Shown here piece after piece: positions 1-10,007 of a stretch of DNA of 39,351 nt (positions are counted from its first letter, which is position 1; each line of letters begins with the position of its first letter). A program made the position numbers and the translations under genes. The stretch is from Prochlorococcus sp. AG-409-J19. Its GTDB lineage: Bacteria; Cyanobacteriota; Cyanobacteriia; PCC-6307; Cyanobiaceae. The notes beneath the pieces were generated by a model. The model made no database searches. It was not told the origin of the DNA and worked only from the letters and a program-made list of their open reading frames with translations. The stretch is from contig QCKC01000012.1 in NCBI GenBank assembly GCA_003215635.1, forward strand, positions 1 through 39,351, written 5' to 3'.

Positions 1-407
1 TTATAGATCACTTCCCCAACTCTATCAGCATCTTCTGTTAATCTATATGTTAGATCTCCAGACGATAGTTTCTCTAGTGATCCAATCTCAATCTTTTGTA
101 GATGTATAAATAATTTTTTTCTCAATGTTTCACTTACTCTTAGCGCAGGGTCTGCTAGTAATATATCCTGTCCAAATTGGGTTAATTTCTGGAATAGAAA
201 AACAAATAAGGCAATCGTAATAACCTTAATAACTTTGTTAACATCACCAGCTCCTATTGCAGGTATTAGCTCTCCCGCAAGTTTTGCCAATAAAGGCCAA
301 CAGCTTACATATAATATGATACATATTCCACCTAAAACTAAACGTCTAAGATGTGGCTTTAGTAATGGGATTAATTTTCTAACCCCAGCATCTTTGGGAG
401 AAGTCAT
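1..407 (-). CDS. ABC exporter, N-terminal membrane domain (partial)
   Basis: Only the first 135 codons lie in the window; the gene runs off the left edge. The ATG is at 407 on the minus strand. The visible protein has a basic start, a membrane segment at about residues 20-42 and a second at about 60-78. These are followed by the typical cytoplasmic loop of type IV ABC exporters: the RKKLFIHLQ helix and then GDLTYRLTEDADRVGE at about 115-132. That arrangement is what is seen in MsbA/multidrug-type half transporters, which carry a C-terminal ATPase domain; that domain is outside this window. Substrate cannot be inferred. It is divergent from the S4-domain gene at 453, with a 45-base shared upstream region. 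Confidence 0.8.
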   Translation of the reverse strand, partial: MTSPKDAGVRKLIPLLKPHLRRLVLGGICIILYVSCWPLLAKLAGELIPAIGAGDVNKVIKVITIALFVFLFQKLTQFGQDILLADPALRVSETLRKKLFIHLQKIEIGSLEKLSSGDLTYRLTEDADRVGEVIY

Positions 408-452
408 GGCTTCAGGATTTCAATGTTTTGATTGTCCGTATCATTTGTTTTC

Positions 453-641
453 ATGAAATTGGATCAGTTTCTTAAATGGAAAGGTTTTGTTTCTACTGGA
501 GGGGAAGCTAAATACCATATACAAGAGGGAGATGTCAGTGTTAATGGTCTTGTTGAACGACGTAGAGGTAGGAAGTTAAACCCTACCGACCATGTTAGTT
601 TTCATGGAAAAGAGGTACTTGTAGGGAATCTGGATACCTAG
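453..641 (+). CDS. S4-domain RNA-binding protein
   Basis: A 62-residue protein that is almost entirely one S4 RNA-binding fold. It begins [11 protein letters not shown], then has the glycine-rich turn [16 protein letters not shown] and an arginine cluster (ERRRGRK), ending in [10 protein letters not shown]. This is the compact stand-alone S4 type (YaaA/YbcJ-like), thought to bind structured RNA such as rRNA. A TTG-initiated frame could begin at 432, but the ATG at 453 fits the family N-terminus, so I use it. It precedes tpiA by 47 bases on the same strand and may be cotranscribed with it. The exact RNA target is unknown. Confidence 0.85.
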   Translation: MKLDQFLKWKGFVSTGGEAKYHIQEGDVSVNGLVERRRGRKLNPTDHVSFHGKEVLVGNLDT

Positions 642-688
642 GGGTCTTAAGTTGGAACGGTTATCGAGCTTTACTTGAGGTCCTGCAG

Positions 689-1411
689 GTGCGAAAACCA
701 GTAATTGCCGGAAACTGGAAGATGCACATGACATGTGCGGAGTCTAGGGATTACATAGATCAGTTTCTTCCTCTTGTTCAATCAACCCCAAATGATAGGC
801 ATATAGTCCTGGCCCCACCTTTTACGGCCATCTCGACGCTCTCAAAAGCGATTGCAGGCAAAGGAATTGAAATATCTAGTCAAAATGTCCATTGGGAGGA
901 TAAAGGAGCTTTTACAGCAGAAGTTTCCCCCTTAATGCTGTTGGAGCATAACGTTAAATACGCAATTGTTGGTCATAGTGAACCACGTAAATACTTCAGT
1001 GAAAGCGATGAACAAATTAATTTGCGAGCCCGTTCGGCTCAGGTTCATGGTTTAATTCCAATTGTCTGTGTTGGGGAAACTGATGAACAACGTGAACGTG
1101 GAGAAGCCGAAAGAGTAATAAGAAGACAGATCGATCAAGGACTAGAAGGAATTAATTCAGCACAACTTGTTGTAGCTTATGAGCCTATATGGGCTATAGG
1201 AACAGGAAAGACATGCCAAGCTAATGAAGCAAATCGAATTTGTTCGTTGATAAGAGAATGGGTTGGTTATTCTGAGGTCATTGTTCAATATGGTGGGTCT
1301 GTTAAACCGGATAACATTGATCAACTTATGAGTATGAGTGACATTGATGGAGTTTTAGTTGGAGGGGCATCATTAGATCCAGAGGGGTTTGCTCGCATTG
1401 TCAATTTCTAA
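689..1411 (+). CDS. tpiA: Triosephosphate isomerase
   Basis: Interconverts dihydroxyacetone phosphate and glyceraldehyde 3-phosphate in glycolysis and the Calvin cycle; cytosolic. At 240 aa it is full length for bacterial TPI. Substrate and catalytic residues are visible: Asn9 and Lys11 in AGNWKMH, His96 in VGHSEP, and Glu165 in [11 protein letters not shown]. The phosphate-binding YGGSVKP and VGGASLDP loops are near the C-terminus. The start is GTG at 689, since the family begins directly with [17 protein letters not shown] lies upstream. The usual GHSERR motif reads GHSEPR here (Pro99), a change next to the catalytic His loop. The 3' end overlaps folP by 23 bases. Confidence 0.97.
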   Translation: MRKPVIAGNWKMHMTCAESRDYIDQFLPLVQSTPNDRHIVLAPPFTAISTLSKAIAGKGIEISSQNVHWEDKGAFTAEVSPLMLLEHNVKYAIVGHSEPRKYFSESDEQINLRARSAQVHGLIPIVCVGETDEQRERGEAERVIRRQIDQGLEGINSAQLVVAYEPIWAIGTGKTCQANEANRICSLIREWVGYSEVIVQYGGSVKPDNIDQLMSMSDIDGVLVGGASLDPEGFARIVNF

Positions 1412-2243
1412 TAAAAGAAAAATTTTATGGCCTGATTGTTGGGGAGTTGAACCTGCAATAATGGGTGTTATTAATTTAACTCCAGATTCTTTTAGTGATG
1501 GTGGTTTATATGTCAAGAAAGAGAACGCATTATCTCAAGTAGATTATTATATAAATAATGGAGTTTCTGTTATAGACCTCGGAGCTCAGAGTACTCGCCC
1601 TGGGGCCAAATATGTTGATTATAAGGAGGAGATTAGGCGTTTATTGCCTGCCTTAAAAGAAATACGTACAACTTATCCTAAGGTTTTGATATCCATCGAT
1701 ACTTTCTCCTCGAATGTTGCCAGAATGGCCTTGGAAATAGGTGCTGATTGGATTAATGATGTAAGTGGAGGTAGGGAAGATGATGAAATGCTCCCATTAA
1801 TAGGGCAAGCAGGTTGTCCATATATTCTTATGCATAGTAGGGGTAATAGTCAAAATATGAATTCTTTTGCTTTGTATGAAGATGTTGTTAATGATGTACT
1901 AGAAGAATTGCAATTGGGAACAAAGTTATGTTTTAGAAAGGGAATTACCAAAGATCAGCTGATTTGGGATTTGGGGTTAGGTTTTGCTAAAACAACTGAA
2001 CAAAATCTAATTCTTCTAAAGCATCTTGAGAAGTTTTGTTCCTATGGTTTTCCTCTATTGGTTGGACCATCTCGGAAACGTTTTATTGGGGATGTTTTAA
2101 ATATAACTGAACCGAAAGACAGACTATTTGGAAATGCAGCGGTAGTTTGTAGATGTGTTCAAGCTAAAGTATCTCTAGTAAGGGTTCATGATGTGAAGGA
2201 GATTTCACAAACTATTAAAATGGCTAGTAATCTCTGGGATTAA
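1389..2243 (+). CDS. folP: Dihydropteroate synthase
   Basis: Joins p-aminobenzoate to hydroxymethyl-dihydropterin diphosphate in folate synthesis. Both family signatures are present: [15 protein letters not shown] at about 25-39 and [13 protein letters not shown] at about 61-73. NDVSGG follows at about 123-128, then the pterin-binding GPSRKRFIG at about 227-235 and RVHDV near the C-terminus. Length 284 aa is normal. There is no ATG close enough to the first motif except the one inside it, so translation must begin at TTG 1389 or TTG 1398, inside the end of tpiA. This suggests translational coupling to tpiA (inference). It converges on chlH with only 30 bases between the stops. Confidence 0.95.
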   Translation: MLALSISNKRKILWPDCWGVEPAIMGVINLTPDSFSDGGLYVKKENALSQVDYYINNGVSVIDLGAQSTRPGAKYVDYKEEIRRLLPALKEIRTTYPKVLISIDTFSSNVARMALEIGADWINDVSGGREDDEMLPLIGQAGCPYILMHSRGNSQNMNSFALYEDVVNDVLEELQLGTKLCFRKGITKDQLIWDLGLGFAKTTEQNLILLKHLEKFCSYGFPLLVGPSRKRFIGDVLNITEPKDRLFGNAAVVCRCVQAKVSLVRVHDVKEISQTIKMASNLWD

Positions 2244-2273
2244 ATGTTTTGTTTTAATTTTGTTTGATATTAA

Positions 2274-5200
2274 TTATTGCTCTACACCTTCAATTCTATC
2301 TTCAACTTCTTGATATAGTTCTTTGAGTCTTTCAATATTCTCTTCGGATGTATCCCAGTATCCTCTTCCATTAACTTCTAGCAAGGTCCCAACTATCCTT
2401 CTGAAGCTGTGTGGGTTTAGGTCCATAAGCTTTTTCCTCATTTCTGGGTCGTTAATAAATGTCTCATTGGATTCTTCATAAACAAAATTATCTACTTGCC
2501 CACTGGTAGCACTCCATCCAAGTGTGTAATTAAGCCTATTAGATACCTCTCTAACACCTTCATAGCCAGAGTTAAGCATTCCTTCGTACCATTTTGGATT
2601 CAGAAGTTTAGTTCGTGAGTCAAGGCGAATAGTTTCACTAAGCGATCTCACTTGAGCATTGGCGGTGGTTGTATCTGCTATATAACTGCTTGGAGCTTTG
2701 CCATCATCTCTTAGGTTTTTTATTAGGTTAGTGGGATCAGAGTCAAAATAATGACTTACGTCGGTTAGTGATATTTCAGATGAGTCTAAATTTTGGAATG
2801 TAACATCGGCAGTTTTTATCGCTGATTCATATACTTTTCTCTTCTGATTCATTTCCCCTGGATTGTCTGCATTAAAAGCATAAGTTTTTCTTGAGAGATA
2901 CATTTCTTGTAGTTCTCCTTCTTCTTCCCAGGTGGAATTTTCTACAGCGAGATTTACATTCGAGCTATAACTACCACTAGCATTGGAAAATACCCTGCAG
3001 GCGGCTTCTCGTATAGTTGTCCCTTCTTCTTTTGCTTGTTCTAATGCATGTTTACGGACAAAGTTATTTTCAATTGGTTCCTCTGCCTCGGCTGCCATTT
3101 TTACTGCCTGATCTATTAGCGCCATTTGGTTTATAAATAAATCTCTAAAAACACCAGAGCAATTAACTACTACATCTATTCTAGGCCTTCCTAGTTCTTC
3201 TAAGCTAATTAGTTCTAACTTGTTTACTCTGCCAACAGAATCTGATTTTGGTCTAACTCCTACAAACCAGAGGATTTGAGCTAATGATTCTCCATATGTT
3301 TTGATATTATCTGTCCCCCATAAAACACATGCGATAGTTTCTGGCCAGTCTCCTTGTTCTTGTTTCTGTCTTTCTATTAATTTGTCAACTACACCTTTGG
3401 CAGCAGCTACCGCAGCTGTAGTTGGAATTGATTGAGGATCTAAAGCATGAATGTTCTTGCCACTAGGTAACACTCCTGGGTTTCTTATTGGGTCTCCTCC
3501 TGGGCCAGGTAAAACGTAATCTCCGTCTAGAGCTTTCAGAAGGCTTTCCATTTCCTTATCAGCGCAGATTTGATCTAAACAGAATTTTAAATAGTTGAAT
3601 AACTTTTCTAAGGACTCAGTATTTATATTTTTAAAGCCATTGTTTTTGCAGGTAGAAATCCATGGGGTGGATATATTAATACCTAGGAACTTCAGAAAAT
3701 CTGTGAAGATAGTTAATAGGTTCCTGCGCATATTGACTCGACCGTCCCTTCCAGTAAGAGTTAGAACCATTGATTTCACAGCTTCTCTTGAAGTTTCAAC
3801 TATTTTTCTATTAAGCTCGACATCTTTCAAAATCCCATCGTTATTACCTTTATATATTTCTTCTATATCACGTTCAATTGATTCTGCAAGAAGAGCTGGT
3901 AAGGATCTAAGGCCATCGTCTTCTCTTTCTAATGAAGAAATACTAACTAGGGTTGCTATTGCTTCTTCTGCTGTAGGAGGTTTTCCTATTGTATGTAAAC
4001 CACATGGTAATAGTCTGCTTTCGATCTCCATAAGTTGGCTATAAACTGCTCCAACAACAACATCTCTTTCTTCAGTATTCATTTCTGAAGCTTCTTCTTC
4101 AGGGAGTTTGACGTCTTGATCAAGATTGCATTTACGAGCTGTCTCAACAATTGCATTGACAATTTGAATTGCTCTGCCACTTTCTCTTAATTGTTGATAA
4201 GAACCTACTAATTCACTTAACTCTTTAAGTCCCTTATATAAACCTGCATTCTCGGCGGGGGGAGTTAAGTAACTAATAGTAGATGCGTATCCTCTTCTTT
4301 TGGCAATTGTTGCCTCTGAGGGATTATTTGCAGCGTAATAATAGAGATTAGGAAGACCTCCTATTAGTGAGTCTGGGTAGCATGTTTCACTCATCCCCAT
4401 CTGTTTCCCTGGCATAAATTCCAGAGAACCGTGTGTTCCAAAATGAAGAACAGCATCAGCTTTCCATACCTTTTCAAGATATGAGTAATAGGCAGCAAAA
4501 CCATGATGGGGACTTGCACTTCTCGAATAAAGTAAGCGCATAGGGTCTCCTTCATACCCAAATGTTGGTTGTACTCCTACAAATACATTTCCAAAGTGTT
4601 TCCCATAAATAAGTAAATTTTGGCCATCACTATTAAGATTGCCAGGAGGTTTGCCCCAATTTTCTTCAAGACGTTCTGAATATGGTGTTAGTTGCTCATA
4701 TTCTTTTACACTCATCCTATGTGCTATTGATAACTCTGGTGATCCTTCAAGAGCTTCGGGATCATTTATTAGAGTTTCCATTAATGACTTTGGATCTTTA
4801 GGTAAGTTTTGTATTGCATAACCTTTAGATTTCATCTCTTCTAAAACTCTATGGATTGAGCCAAAAACATCTAAATACGCTGCTGTTCCGACATTGCCTT
4901 TGTCAGGTGGAAAACTAAATATTGTGATGGCTAGTTTTTTTTCTGATCTTGGTTTTATACGGAGTGATGACCATCTAATGGCCCTTTCAGCAATGGCATC
5001 AACTCTATCTTGTAACGTGTGAGCTTTGCCTGTTGCGTCATCTCGGCCAGATAGAACTATTGGCTCGATAGCTCCGTCAAGCTCTGGAATTGCAATTTGT
5101 AATGCAACTTGAACTGGATGAAGTCCTAGGTCACTTCCTTCCCATTCTTGAGTTGTTTGAAATACTAATGGCAAGGCGACCATATAAGGTCTATTTAATC

Positions 5201-6284
5201 GTTTTAGAGCTTCGATTGCTTTTGGATGGTCTTGTCTTGCAGGACCCCCCACTAATGCAAAGCCAGTAAGAGAAACAACTCCGTCAACGTGAGGTTTTAG
5301 ATTGTCTATTGGATCATAAAAGAATGCATTTACTGGTTTTGAGAAATCAAGACCTCCGCAAAAAATTGGAATTACACGAGCTCCCCTAAATTCAAGTTCT
5401 TGTATAACAGCAACATAATGTGCATCATCTCCAGTAACTATATGACTTCTTTGAAGCACTAGTCCTATAACTGGGCCATTTTTTGATTTTTCAGTTAAGT
5501 CTTTTCTGCTTTTTGTCCAATTGAGATATTCTCTTATATCTTCAAACATATTTGTTGCCATTGGATGCCATATTCCTAAGTCTGGAAAAACTTCAGGTTC
5601 AGAAATTTCAGTTCTGCTGTCGTTTCCTATTTCTATTGATTCAAATACATATTTGTCAGCCAGCATTAATAATAAATTTCTTAGATTATCAGGGGTACCT
5701 CCAAGCCAATATTGGAAACTCAAAATGAAGTTTCTAGCATCTTGTGCCTTTTCAACAGGAAGATATTTCAATATTGAAGGAAGTGTATTAAGAAGCTTCA
5801 ACATTGAATCTTGGAATCCAGCGCCATTGGATTCTTTTCTTTTTTTTATAAAATCTCCTATAAGACTTTTACTTTGTCCGAGTTGTGCCATTGAAAAGGT
5901 GCCCAACTTGTTGAGTCTCATGACTTCGGGCATTGAGGGGAAAACCACAGCAGCCTTAAGTCGATCGCGTTGAGGTTCAACTACTTCAACAACTTTTTGA
6001 GCTAAATCTTCTATGAATATCAGAGAGCCTATAAAGACATCTGCTGAAGCAACATCTGCTTGAAAATCGGCAAAATTCTTTGGATCACGCAATTCTTCAA
6101 TCAAATATCCATTTAACTCAATTCCGATCGGCCCTTTTTGGGCATTTAATGAATTAGCTGCTTGGGTTAGTGCATTTTGGTATTGGGGTTCTAAAACAAG
6201 ATATACAGCCTTCATCACGGCTTTGTGCTCATGCCCATCAGCAGGTGAAACTCTGCGACTGGCGGAGCGGACCTGCGTAAACAT
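2274..6284 (-). CDS. chlH: Magnesium chelatase subunit H
   Basis: The large porphyrin-binding subunit of magnesium chelatase. With ChlI and ChlD it inserts Mg2+ into protoporphyrin IX, the first committed step of chlorophyll synthesis. At 1336 aa it matches the family size. The conserved cobN/magnesium-chelatase region is clear, with [17 protein letters not shown] at about residue 615-632, followed by [16 protein letters not shown] and [14 protein letters not shown]. An N-terminal region of about 170 residues with VYLVLEP corresponds to the head domain. The ATG at 6284 is preceded by ATGAGG. It is divergent from dapB, sharing 114 bases of upstream DNA. It is the longest gene in the window. 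Aerobic cobalt chelatase CobN is a relative, but length and motif wording favour ChlH. Confidence 0.97.
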   Translation of the reverse strand: MFTQVRSASRRVSPADGHEHKAVMKAVYLVLEPQYQNALTQAANSLNAQKGPIGIELNGYLIEELRDPKNFADFQADVASADVFIGSLIFIEDLAQKVVEVVEPQRDRLKAAVVFPSMPEVMRLNKLGTFSMAQLGQSKSLIGDFIKKRKESNGAGFQDSMLKLLNTLPSILKYLPVEKAQDARNFILSFQYWLGGTPDNLRNLLLMLADKYVFESIEIGNDSRTEISEPEVFPDLGIWHPMATNMFEDIREYLNWTKSRKDLTEKSKNGPVIGLVLQRSHIVTGDDAHYVAVIQELEFRGARVIPIFCGGLDFSKPVNAFFYDPIDNLKPHVDGVVSLTGFALVGGPARQDHPKAIEALKRLNRPYMVALPLVFQTTQEWEGSDLGLHPVQVALQIAIPELDGAIEPIVLSGRDDATGKAHTLQDRVDAIAERAIRWSSLRIKPRSEKKLAITIFSFPPDKGNVGTAAYLDVFGSIHRVLEEMKSKGYAIQNLPKDPKSLMETLINDPEALEGSPELSIAHRMSVKEYEQLTPYSERLEENWGKPPGNLNSDGQNLLIYGKHFGNVFVGVQPTFGYEGDPMRLLYSRSASPHHGFAAYYSYLEKVWKADAVLHFGTHGSLEFMPGKQMGMSETCYPDSLIGGLPNLYYYAANNPSEATIAKRRGYASTISYLTPPAENAGLYKGLKELSELVGSYQQLRESGRAIQIVNAIVETARKCNLDQDVKLPEEEASEMNTEERDVVVGAVYSQLMEIESRLLPCGLHTIGKPPTAEEAIATLVSISSLEREDDGLRSLPALLAESIERDIEEIYKGNNDGILKDVELNRKIVETSREAVKSMVLTLTGRDGRVNMRRNLLTIFTDFLKFLGINISTPWISTCKNNGFKNINTESLEKLFNYLKFCLDQICADKEMESLLKALDGDYVLPGPGGDPIRNPGVLPSGKNIHALDPQSIPTTAAVAAAKGVVDKLIERQKQEQGDWPETIACVLWGTDNIKTYGESLAQILWFVGVRPKSDSVGRVNKLELISLEELGRPRIDVVVNCSGVFRDLFINQMALIDQAVKMAAEAEEPIENNFVRKHALEQAKEEGTTIREAACRVFSNASGSYSSNVNLAVENSTWEEEGELQEMYLSRKTYAFNADNPGEMNQKRKVYESAIKTADVTFQNLDSSEISLTDVSHYFDSDPTNLIKNLRDDGKAPSSYIADTTTANAQVRSLSETIRLDSRTKLLNPKWYEGMLNSGYEGVREVSNRLNYTLGWSATSGQVDNFVYEESNETFINDPEMRKKLMDLNPHSFRRIVGTLLEVNGRGYWDTSEENIERLKELYQEVEDRIEGVEQ

Positions 6285-6398
6285 TGCATTACCTCATAAT
6301 TTCCAAGAGCCTAAGAGTGTTAGGGCCTTGATTGTGGGTATCCACTAAAGGGTGTTACATGTAATAGGCAAATACTCTCAATCCACCTTGATTAAGAA

Positions 6399-7250
6399 AT
6401 GACTTCTCTAAACCCAACTTCCTTGCCAATTGTGGTCGCTGGTGCTCTTGGGCGAATGGGAGCGGAGGTGATTAAGGCTGTTAGAGATTCTTTGGATTGT
6501 GAACTTATTGCAGCGATTGATACCACTCCTGAGGGAGAAGGTTCGGATGTAGGAGAGCTAATTGGTATTGGGAATCTTGGTGTTGAATTGAGTAGAGATT
6601 TTGAAGGGTCCTTATGTATGGCCAGTCAGCTTGCCTCTAAATCAAGTCAGTATCAAAGTGCTGTTCTAGTCGATTTCACTCATCCTTCTGTTGTTTACGA
6701 GCATACAAGAGCAGCTATAGCGTATGGGATTCATCCGGTTATTGGTACCACAGGGCTTACACCTGATCAAATTAATGAATTATCAGTTTTTTCTGAGAAA
6801 GCAGGAATTGGTGGAGCTGTAATTCCAAATTTTTCCGTTGGAATGGTTTTGCTCCAGCAAGCAGCAGCAGCAGCAGCTAGATTTTATAAACATGCAGAGC
6901 TAACTGAACTTCATCACAATAAAAAAGCTGACGCTCCAAGTGGAACTTGCATTAAAACAGCTGAATTAATTGAAGAATTGGGTTCTTTATTTAATCAAAC
7001 TGAGGTTGAGGAACAAGAATCAATTCAAGGTTGTCGAGGAGCAAGAAGAGATAGTGGTTTACGGATGCATTCAATTAGATTACCTGGATTGGTGGCTCAT
7101 CAAGAGGTTCTTTTTGGGGCACCTGGTGAAACATACTGCCTCAGGCACGACACAGTTGATAGAACTGCCTATATGCCAGGTGTTTTATTAACTGTGCGTA
7201 AGGTGAGCAAGCTTACAAAGCTTATTTATGGGCTTGAAAGAATTATTTGA
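6399..7250 (+). CDS. dapB: 4-hydroxy-tetrahydrodipicolinate reductase
   Basis: NAD(P)H-dependent reductase of the diaminopimelate/lysine pathway, supplying peptidoglycan and lysine. The dinucleotide-binding [10 protein letters not shown] is at about 12-21, VDFTHPSV at 91-98, IGTTG at 115-119 and PNFSVG at 143-148. The active-site stretch [14 protein letters not shown] at 170-183 contains the catalytic His173 and Lys176. Length of 283 aa is slightly longer than the E. coli enzyme, as is usual in cyanobacteria. The ATG at 6399 is the natural start. It is followed 15 bases later by a conserved membrane protein gene and then by a monooxygenase gene, all on the plus strand and probably one transcript. 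Confidence 0.96.
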   Translation: MTSLNPTSLPIVVAGALGRMGAEVIKAVRDSLDCELIAAIDTTPEGEGSDVGELIGIGNLGVELSRDFEGSLCMASQLASKSSQYQSAVLVDFTHPSVVYEHTRAAIAYGIHPVIGTTGLTPDQINELSVFSEKAGIGGAVIPNFSVGMVLLQQAAAAAARFYKHAELTELHHNKKADAPSGTCIKTAELIEELGSLFNQTEVEEQESIQGCRGARRDSGLRMHSIRLPGLVAHQEVLFGAPGETYCLRHDTVDRTAYMPGVLLTVRKVSKLTKLIYGLERII

Positions 7251-7265
7251 TTTGAGGTCATTCTG

Positions 7266-7922
7266 ATGTTGTTGCCGTTACGACCTGGAGAATTGCAGAG
7301 AGTTATTCCAGCTGTTGCAACTGGTAATCAATTTAAAAATGCTCTAGGTAGTCCATCAAAGGTCCTTCAAAGAGTAATGATTTCAGCTATTGGAGGCGTA
7401 ATTACACTAGTAATAAGTCAGAGTCAAGTTTCAAGTCAGTTTTATTCCCTTTGGTTAATTATTGGCGTTACATTCCTTCTTTATATTCTGTGGGGACCTA
7501 TCCTTGAAGCAAGTAGGAAAAATAGTCAATTAAGAAAGTATCCATCAGCCGCCTTATTTGATGGTGAAATTATAGATATCTTTACTAAAGAGAAAATTGA
7601 AAACACATTAGAGCAGGCCAATAACATAGGGGAATTAGAACTTATTGAAAATAGGAGAACATGGGTTTTCCTCGAAATCGCAGATGAAGATGGATACCTC
7701 GGTACAGTTTCATTCCCTATGGACAAAAAACATCAACTAATAAGGATAGGTTTACCTATAAGATGTCTTGTCTTAAGTACTAAAAGAGATTTTAGTAGGA
7801 TCGATGCAATTAGTGATGCATGGCTCCCTTCATTAAAAATTTGGGTTGGAGAATATCCTTTCCTTCTCAGGCCAGCATTTGAGGAGCTTTGTCAAATGAG
7901 AGCACTAAGGCGATCTGTATAA
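7266..7922 (+). CDS. Conserved cyanobacterial membrane protein
   Basis: A 218-residue protein I place in a cyanobacteria-specific family of unknown function; similar proteins have been loosely labelled phosphate transport permease, which the sequence does not support. It begins with a soluble stretch containing PGELQRVIPAVATG. Two hydrophobic segments follow at about 40-58 and 60-78, separated by a short polar turn. A soluble C-terminal half of about 140 residues then has mixed beta-strand character (WVFLEIADEDGYLGTVSFP). No catalytic motif is visible. It sits 15 bases after dapB and 11 bases before the monooxygenase start, so it is likely in the same operon. Function is unknown. Confidence 0.8.
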   Translation: MLLPLRPGELQRVIPAVATGNQFKNALGSPSKVLQRVMISAIGGVITLVISQSQVSSQFYSLWLIIGVTFLLYILWGPILEASRKNSQLRKYPSAALFDGEIIDIFTKEKIENTLEQANNIGELELIENRRTWVFLEIADEDGYLGTVSFPMDKKHQLIRIGLPIRCLVLSTKRDFSRIDAISDAWLPSLKIWVGEYPFLLRPAFEELCQMRALRRSV

Positions 7923-7933
7923 GGTATCTAACT

Positions 7934-9091
7934 ATGAACATATCAGACGATAGAATTTCACAAGCGGAATCACTTAGAGTAAGAGTAATTGGTGCTGGAC
8001 CAACTGGGTCAGTGCTAGCTCTTTCTTTAGCAAATAAAGGGGCTGAAGTATATCTATATGAGAAGAATCCCATAGCAAATATTAAATCTAGGAATCGAGC
8101 ATATGCAATCACTCATTCTTCTAGGAGGCTTTTTCAAGATGTTGGTATTTGGGACGAATTAGAGAAACATCTTCAGTCATTTTCTATTCTAAGAATACAA
8201 GATAAAGAGATACATAAGCAGATAGATATTACACTTGATGATTTATGTTCCAACAATCGAAGTTATAATTCAGTTGGATGGATTTTGGAACACAGAATTC
8301 TTATGGATATTCTTATGGATAAGGTATTAACTAATAAGAATATTAGTTTATTCGAGGATAATGCGCCGCATGCAAATGACAGTACTTTTAATCTCACTAT
8401 AGCTGCAGATGGAGGAAATTCTTCTTCACGTCATATTTGGAGAAGCAAGTCATTAGGATTTTCATACAAACAAGGATGTTTAACTTCAAAGGTTCTTATT
8501 CGAGGAGCGAATCCATCAACTGCATATGAAATATTTTCCTCAGAAGGACCTCTGGCGATTCTACCCATGGGAGGAGAAGTCTTTCAGGTTGTATGGAGCG
8601 CACCTTTGATTAAGTGTTATCAAAGGGAAGGCCTAACTGAATCTGAATTTTTGGATAGACTGTCTTCAGTATTGCCGTGTGGACTCCAACCTGATGTTTT
8701 GTTGGATCAACCAAAAGCATTCCAAATTCGTTTTGGAATATCTTCTTTACCAAAAAGAAGCCGGTCTATCCTAGTTGGCGAAGCTTTCCATCGATGTCAT
8801 CCTGTTGGTGGTCAGGGTTTAAACCTTTGTTGGCGTGATATAGCTACACTAAGTAAATTGATTAATAATATAATTAAGGGAAATCTGAACATCAATAACG
8901 TTCCAATTCAATTCTTAGCAACTAGATTTATAGATATATTATTTATTAACTTTTTTACGGATGTAATTATTAGAGTGTTCTCTAATAGAAATCCTTTTTT
9001 GCTTTTTTATAGAAGATTATCCTTTGTTATATTAAAACGCTTTCTTCCTATTAGACGGCTACTCATCTCGATGATGACAGATGGTTTTTGA
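7934..9091 (+). CDS. UbiH-like FAD-dependent monooxygenase
   Basis: Flavoprotein hydroxylase of the UbiH/VisC/Coq6 group, which hydroxylate quinone rings; in a cyanobacterium a role in quinone or tocopherol-type metabolism is possible but unproven. The N-terminal FAD-binding VIGAGPTGSVLALSLANKG is at about 17-35, the middle contains AADGGNS (DG motif), and the second FAD motif reads GEAFHRCHPVGGQGLNLCWRD. Family members usually have GDAAH at that last site, so the Asp is Glu here. Length is 385 aa. A longer frame starts at 7889 with TTG, but the ATG at 7934 lies just after the preceding stop and begins shortly before the FAD motif. The C-terminus is rich in hydrophobic and basic residues and may contact the membrane. 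Confidence 0.85.
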   Translation: MNISDDRISQAESLRVRVIGAGPTGSVLALSLANKGAEVYLYEKNPIANIKSRNRAYAITHSSRRLFQDVGIWDELEKHLQSFSILRIQDKEIHKQIDITLDDLCSNNRSYNSVGWILEHRILMDILMDKVLTNKNISLFEDNAPHANDSTFNLTIAADGGNSSSRHIWRSKSLGFSYKQGCLTSKVLIRGANPSTAYEIFSSEGPLAILPMGGEVFQVVWSAPLIKCYQREGLTESEFLDRLSSVLPCGLQPDVLLDQPKAFQIRFGISSLPKRSRSILVGEAFHRCHPVGGQGLNLCWRDIATLSKLINNIIKGNLNINNVPIQFLATRFIDILFINFFTDVIIRVFSNRNPFLLFYRRLSFVILKRFLPIRRLLISMMTDGF

Positions 9092-9138
9092 CATCTGGTG
9101 AAATTTTGCCAGAATGTGGATAATAATTCATTATTAAA

Positions 9139-9348
9139 TTGGTAAAGACAAGTCACCCACAACCTAAATCTGACGAGGAATTATTAAGGTTCTTACGACA
9201 AAATATCATGATTAGCGAGAATGCTTTAAAGCTTGGCCTAAAACAGGCTGAGTTAGAACAGGCGCCTTTGCCAATAGTTCTATGGAGTTTTGGCTTGCTT
9301 ACTCTTAATCAATATCAAAAGGTTCTAGATTGGCAGGATCAACGTTAG
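9139..9348 (+). CDS. DUF2949 family small protein
   Basis: A 69-residue protein resembling the cyanobacterial DUF2949 family: DEELLRFLRQNIMISENAL at the start, then LPIVLWSFGLLTLNQYQKVLDW. It looks like a small all-helical domain. Function is unknown. The only start in a sensible place is TTG at 9139, because no ATG or GTG precedes the conserved region after the upstream stop. It converges on apt: the two stop codons overlap by 4 bases (9345-9348). It lies 47 bases after the monooxygenase gene and may be the last gene of the dapB-led transcript. Confidence 0.72.
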   Translation: MVKTSHPQPKSDEELLRFLRQNIMISENALKLGLKQAELEQAPLPIVLWSFGLLTLNQYQKVLDWQDQR

Positions 9349-9869
9349 TATTTAACTAATGATTCTATAATGACATCTTTTGGTAACTTTTTACGTCCAT
9401 TCAATTCACTCAATTCAATTATAAATCCGATGCCCACAAGATTAGCTTGAGATAGAAATATTAAATCTGATGCAGCCTTAGCTGTGCCTCCAGTTGCAAG
9501 TAAGTCATCAATTAGTAAAACCCTTATCCCCTTGTATAATGATTTCTCGTTTGCTTCGAGTCGATCATTCCCATATTCGAGTTTATAATCAATACCAATC
9601 ACGTCTCCTGGAAGCTTTCCAGGTTTCCTAAAAGGAATAAATCCTAAACCTTCTTTATAGGCTAGAGAACTGCCTACAATAAATCCTCTAGCCTCTATAC
9701 CTACAACGATATCTGGTTGAACCTTCATACACAATTGACTAAAATTATTCATTATTTGAGCCCAGATTTTTGGATCTTCCATTAATGGACTAATATCTCT
9801 AAAGAGAATTCCTTCCTTAGGGAAATCAGGAATCTCTCGGATGAAATTTTTCAAATTCAAGGAATTCAT
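9345..9869 (-). CDS. apt: Adenine phosphoribosyltransferase
   Basis: Salvages adenine to AMP using PRPP. The family N-terminus LKNFIREIPDFPKEGILFRDISPL is clear; PDIVVGIEARGF is at about 55-66, FRKPGKLPG near 80, and the PRPP-binding VLLIDDLLATGGTA loop is at about 118-131. The frame is open to 9911, but the ATG at 9869 gives MNSLNLKNFIREIP, matching the usual start, so the protein is 174 aa. The final part (LPKDVIIESLVKY) is normal for the family. It is transcribed away from the DUF3038 gene, sharing about 138 bases of upstream DNA. Confidence 0.94.
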   Translation of the reverse strand: MNSLNLKNFIREIPDFPKEGILFRDISPLMEDPKIWAQIMNNFSQLCMKVQPDIVVGIEARGFIVGSSLAYKEGLGFIPFRKPGKLPGDVIGIDYKLEYGNDRLEANEKSLYKGIRVLLIDDLLATGGTAKAASDLIFLSQANLVGIGFIIELSELNGRKKLPKDVIIESLVKY

Positions 9870-10007
9870 CCAAATGACTACGAACCTATGTGGAATTCTA
9901 GATGAAACCAATTCGATATCTTTTTATAGCTTAGCTTTGTAATCAACACTTCCATATCAACCTATCTACAACCAAACAAAATCTAGTTTCCACATCACTT
10001 AATCTTT

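Noticed and set aside
3595..4044. 149-codon plus-strand frame inside chlH
   Set aside because: It is the antisense shadow of a strongly conserved gene.
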